Origin: WHTI01 sp963756365 | Lineage (GTDB): Bacteria > Actinomycetota > CADDZG01 > WHSQ01 | Assembly: GCA_963756365.1 (NCBI GenBank) | Contig: CAVWNF010000003.1 | Span: 1,984,001-2,048,000 of the forward strand | Direction of reading: 5' to 3' | Length of the DNA stretch: 64,000 bases | Part shown: one piece after another, positions 63,187-64,000 of the stretch | Position numbering within the stretch: position 1 is the first letter of the stretch | Layout of the letters: every line of letters begins with the position of its first letter | The notes under the pieces: generated by a model | The model's database searches: none | What the model was told of the DNA's origin: nothing | What the model saw: only the letters and a program-made list of their open reading frames with translations | Made by a program: the position numbers and the translations under genes

Positions 63187-64000
63187 CTAATCGGGGTTCT
63201 CGGCCTCATATCTGCTCGTGAACCTGGCCGCAGCCCCCCTCAGGCCAGACTCGGGATCGACCCCCCGGGAGCGGGCGACCGCCACGAGCCAGAACAGGGC
63301 GTCTCCGATGGCATCCGCTTCGAGGGCTTCCGCAAGCTTCGCCCGAGCCTCGCCCTCGTCGGGCGAGAAACCCAGCGAGGCGGCCCGCTTCTGGATCTTG
63401 TAGGTCGCCAGCAGTGCCGGTAACGAGGGAGCTATCCCGGCGAAGGGAGACGGGCGATCGTCCCTCCTGATCCCTCTCTTGATCCCGCTCCTGTCGCTTG
63501 ATCGCCTCCCAATTTCGCACCACATCATCCGCGTCGGCGACCGCTACGTCACCGAACACGTGGGGGTGGCGCCGTATCAATTTGGTCGCCACCGCTCGGG
63601 CCACCCCGGAGATGTCGAACCGTCCGTCCTGCTCCGCGATGCGCGCATGGAACGCCACCTGAAGGAGGACGTCTCCGAGTTCCTCTTCGAGTTCGACTCC
63701 GGTCGTGCCTGCCTCCACGGCCTCGATGACCTCGTGAGCCTCCTCGAGGAGGTGGATAAGGAGAGACCCGTGATCCTGCTCGATGTCCCAGGGGCATCCA
63801 TCCTCACTCCGCAACCGGGCCATCACCGCAACCAGCGTTCCGAGGTCGCGCTCCGCGCGGCGAAGAACGGGCGCGGCGTAAGCGGCCGAAAGATCGTCGG
63901 GAGCGATGGCGGAAGAGATCATCACCCGTGCACCGGCGCGGGCCAACTCGAGGATCCGAGCGGACGATGGGTCCGCTACGAGCGCAACGTCTGAGGCCTC
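63187..64000 (-). CDS. mazG: MazG nucleotide pyrophosphohydrolase, frameshifted, cut by window edge
   Basis: NTP pyrophosphohydrolase. The frame is open at the right window edge (base 64000), so the start may be outside; a TTG at 63946 is possible. N-terminal part: LVADPSSARILELARAGARV. MazG domain: RLRSEDGCPWDIEQDHGSLL, LLEEAHEVIEAVEAG, LEEELGDVLLQVAFHARIA (the metal-binding ExxE/ExxD motif), KLIRRHPHVFGDV and VVRNWEAIKRQE. Near 63465 the frame changes and the second half continues GIAPSLPALLATYKIQKRAA, GDALFWLVAVARSRGVDPES and ends at 63187. Its position before eno is the usual actinobacterial order. Confidence 0.87.

Noticed and set aside
1..64000. Mobile elements, phage genes, toxin-antitoxin or restriction systems
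   Set aside because: No transposase, integrase, phage structural, toxin or restriction protein was recognised in any frame, and no terminal inverted repeats or target duplications were noticed.

Overview
The window is high-G+C bacterial chromosome, most likely from an actinomycete-grade organism (Actinomycetota, probably outside the well-studied genera). Evidence is the right-hand block mazG - eno - ftsB/divIC - DUF501 - ppx/gppA, the trio SCO1664-family / DUF3090 / MSMEG_4193-type phosphatase, an F420-type luciferase-like oxidoreductase, a maleylpyruvate-isomerase/SCP2 protein, DUF4328, and many genes with a TAnnnT hexamer about 6-8 bases before the start codon (leaderless promoters). No insertion sequence, phage, CRISPR array or rRNA gene was seen. 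One tRNA-Leu(UAA) is present.

Left part (1-20.8 kb): housekeeping and small-metabolism genes on both strands: 5'-truncated ilvD, an ABC1/UbiB kinase, LysM and DUF2254 membrane proteins, mutM, a CsaA-like tRNA-binding protein, a Tat-exported amine oxidase, pepF, an AlkA-like glycosylase, two half-size TauE/SafE proteins, a pair of small CxxC proteins, a Cys/Met PLP enzyme, and then a methyltransferase, a DegT aminotransferase and a sugar epimerase that open the glycan region.

Middle (20.8-56 kb): a large cell-surface glycan/exopolysaccharide region, mostly on the minus strand. Operon 1 (33.6 to 24.4 kb) is GT-C-like membrane protein, GT2, TolB-like lipoprotein, nucleotide-sugar dehydrogenase, Wzx flippase, HPr-kinase-like P-loop protein, GT4, joined by 1-4 base overlaps or a 2-base gap. 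Operon 2 (53.3 to 40.9 kb) is a receiver-domain protein, a giant HEAT-repeat protein, a PelF-like GT4 with a HEAT tail, a PelG-like membrane protein, then a second GT-C-like protein, second TolB-like lipoprotein, second Wzx and a methyltransferase. Around them lie two SDR+GT2 modules, a PEP-CTERM-locus-type polysaccharide deacetylase divergent from an ATP-grasp protein, a secreted beta-helix/RTX protein, an HD-GYP-like protein, and a NarL-type response regulator with its histidine kinase. A repeated motif (14-mer GGGCCCGAAGGTCC and close relatives) lies upstream of operon 1, operon 2, the RTX gene and the response-regulator gene. I infer one two-component system controlling two parallel Wzx-type glycan assembly lines and a surface protein.

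Right part (56-64 kb): tRNA-Leu, then conserved housekeeping genes on the minus strand ending in mazG, which runs off the window edge.

Caution: at least 17 of about 59 genes are interrupted by apparent single-base frameshifts, including genes such as ftsB and mazG that are normally essential or conserved. This points to indel errors in the assembly rather than true pseudogenes. I list such genes as single intervals and say where the frame changes.
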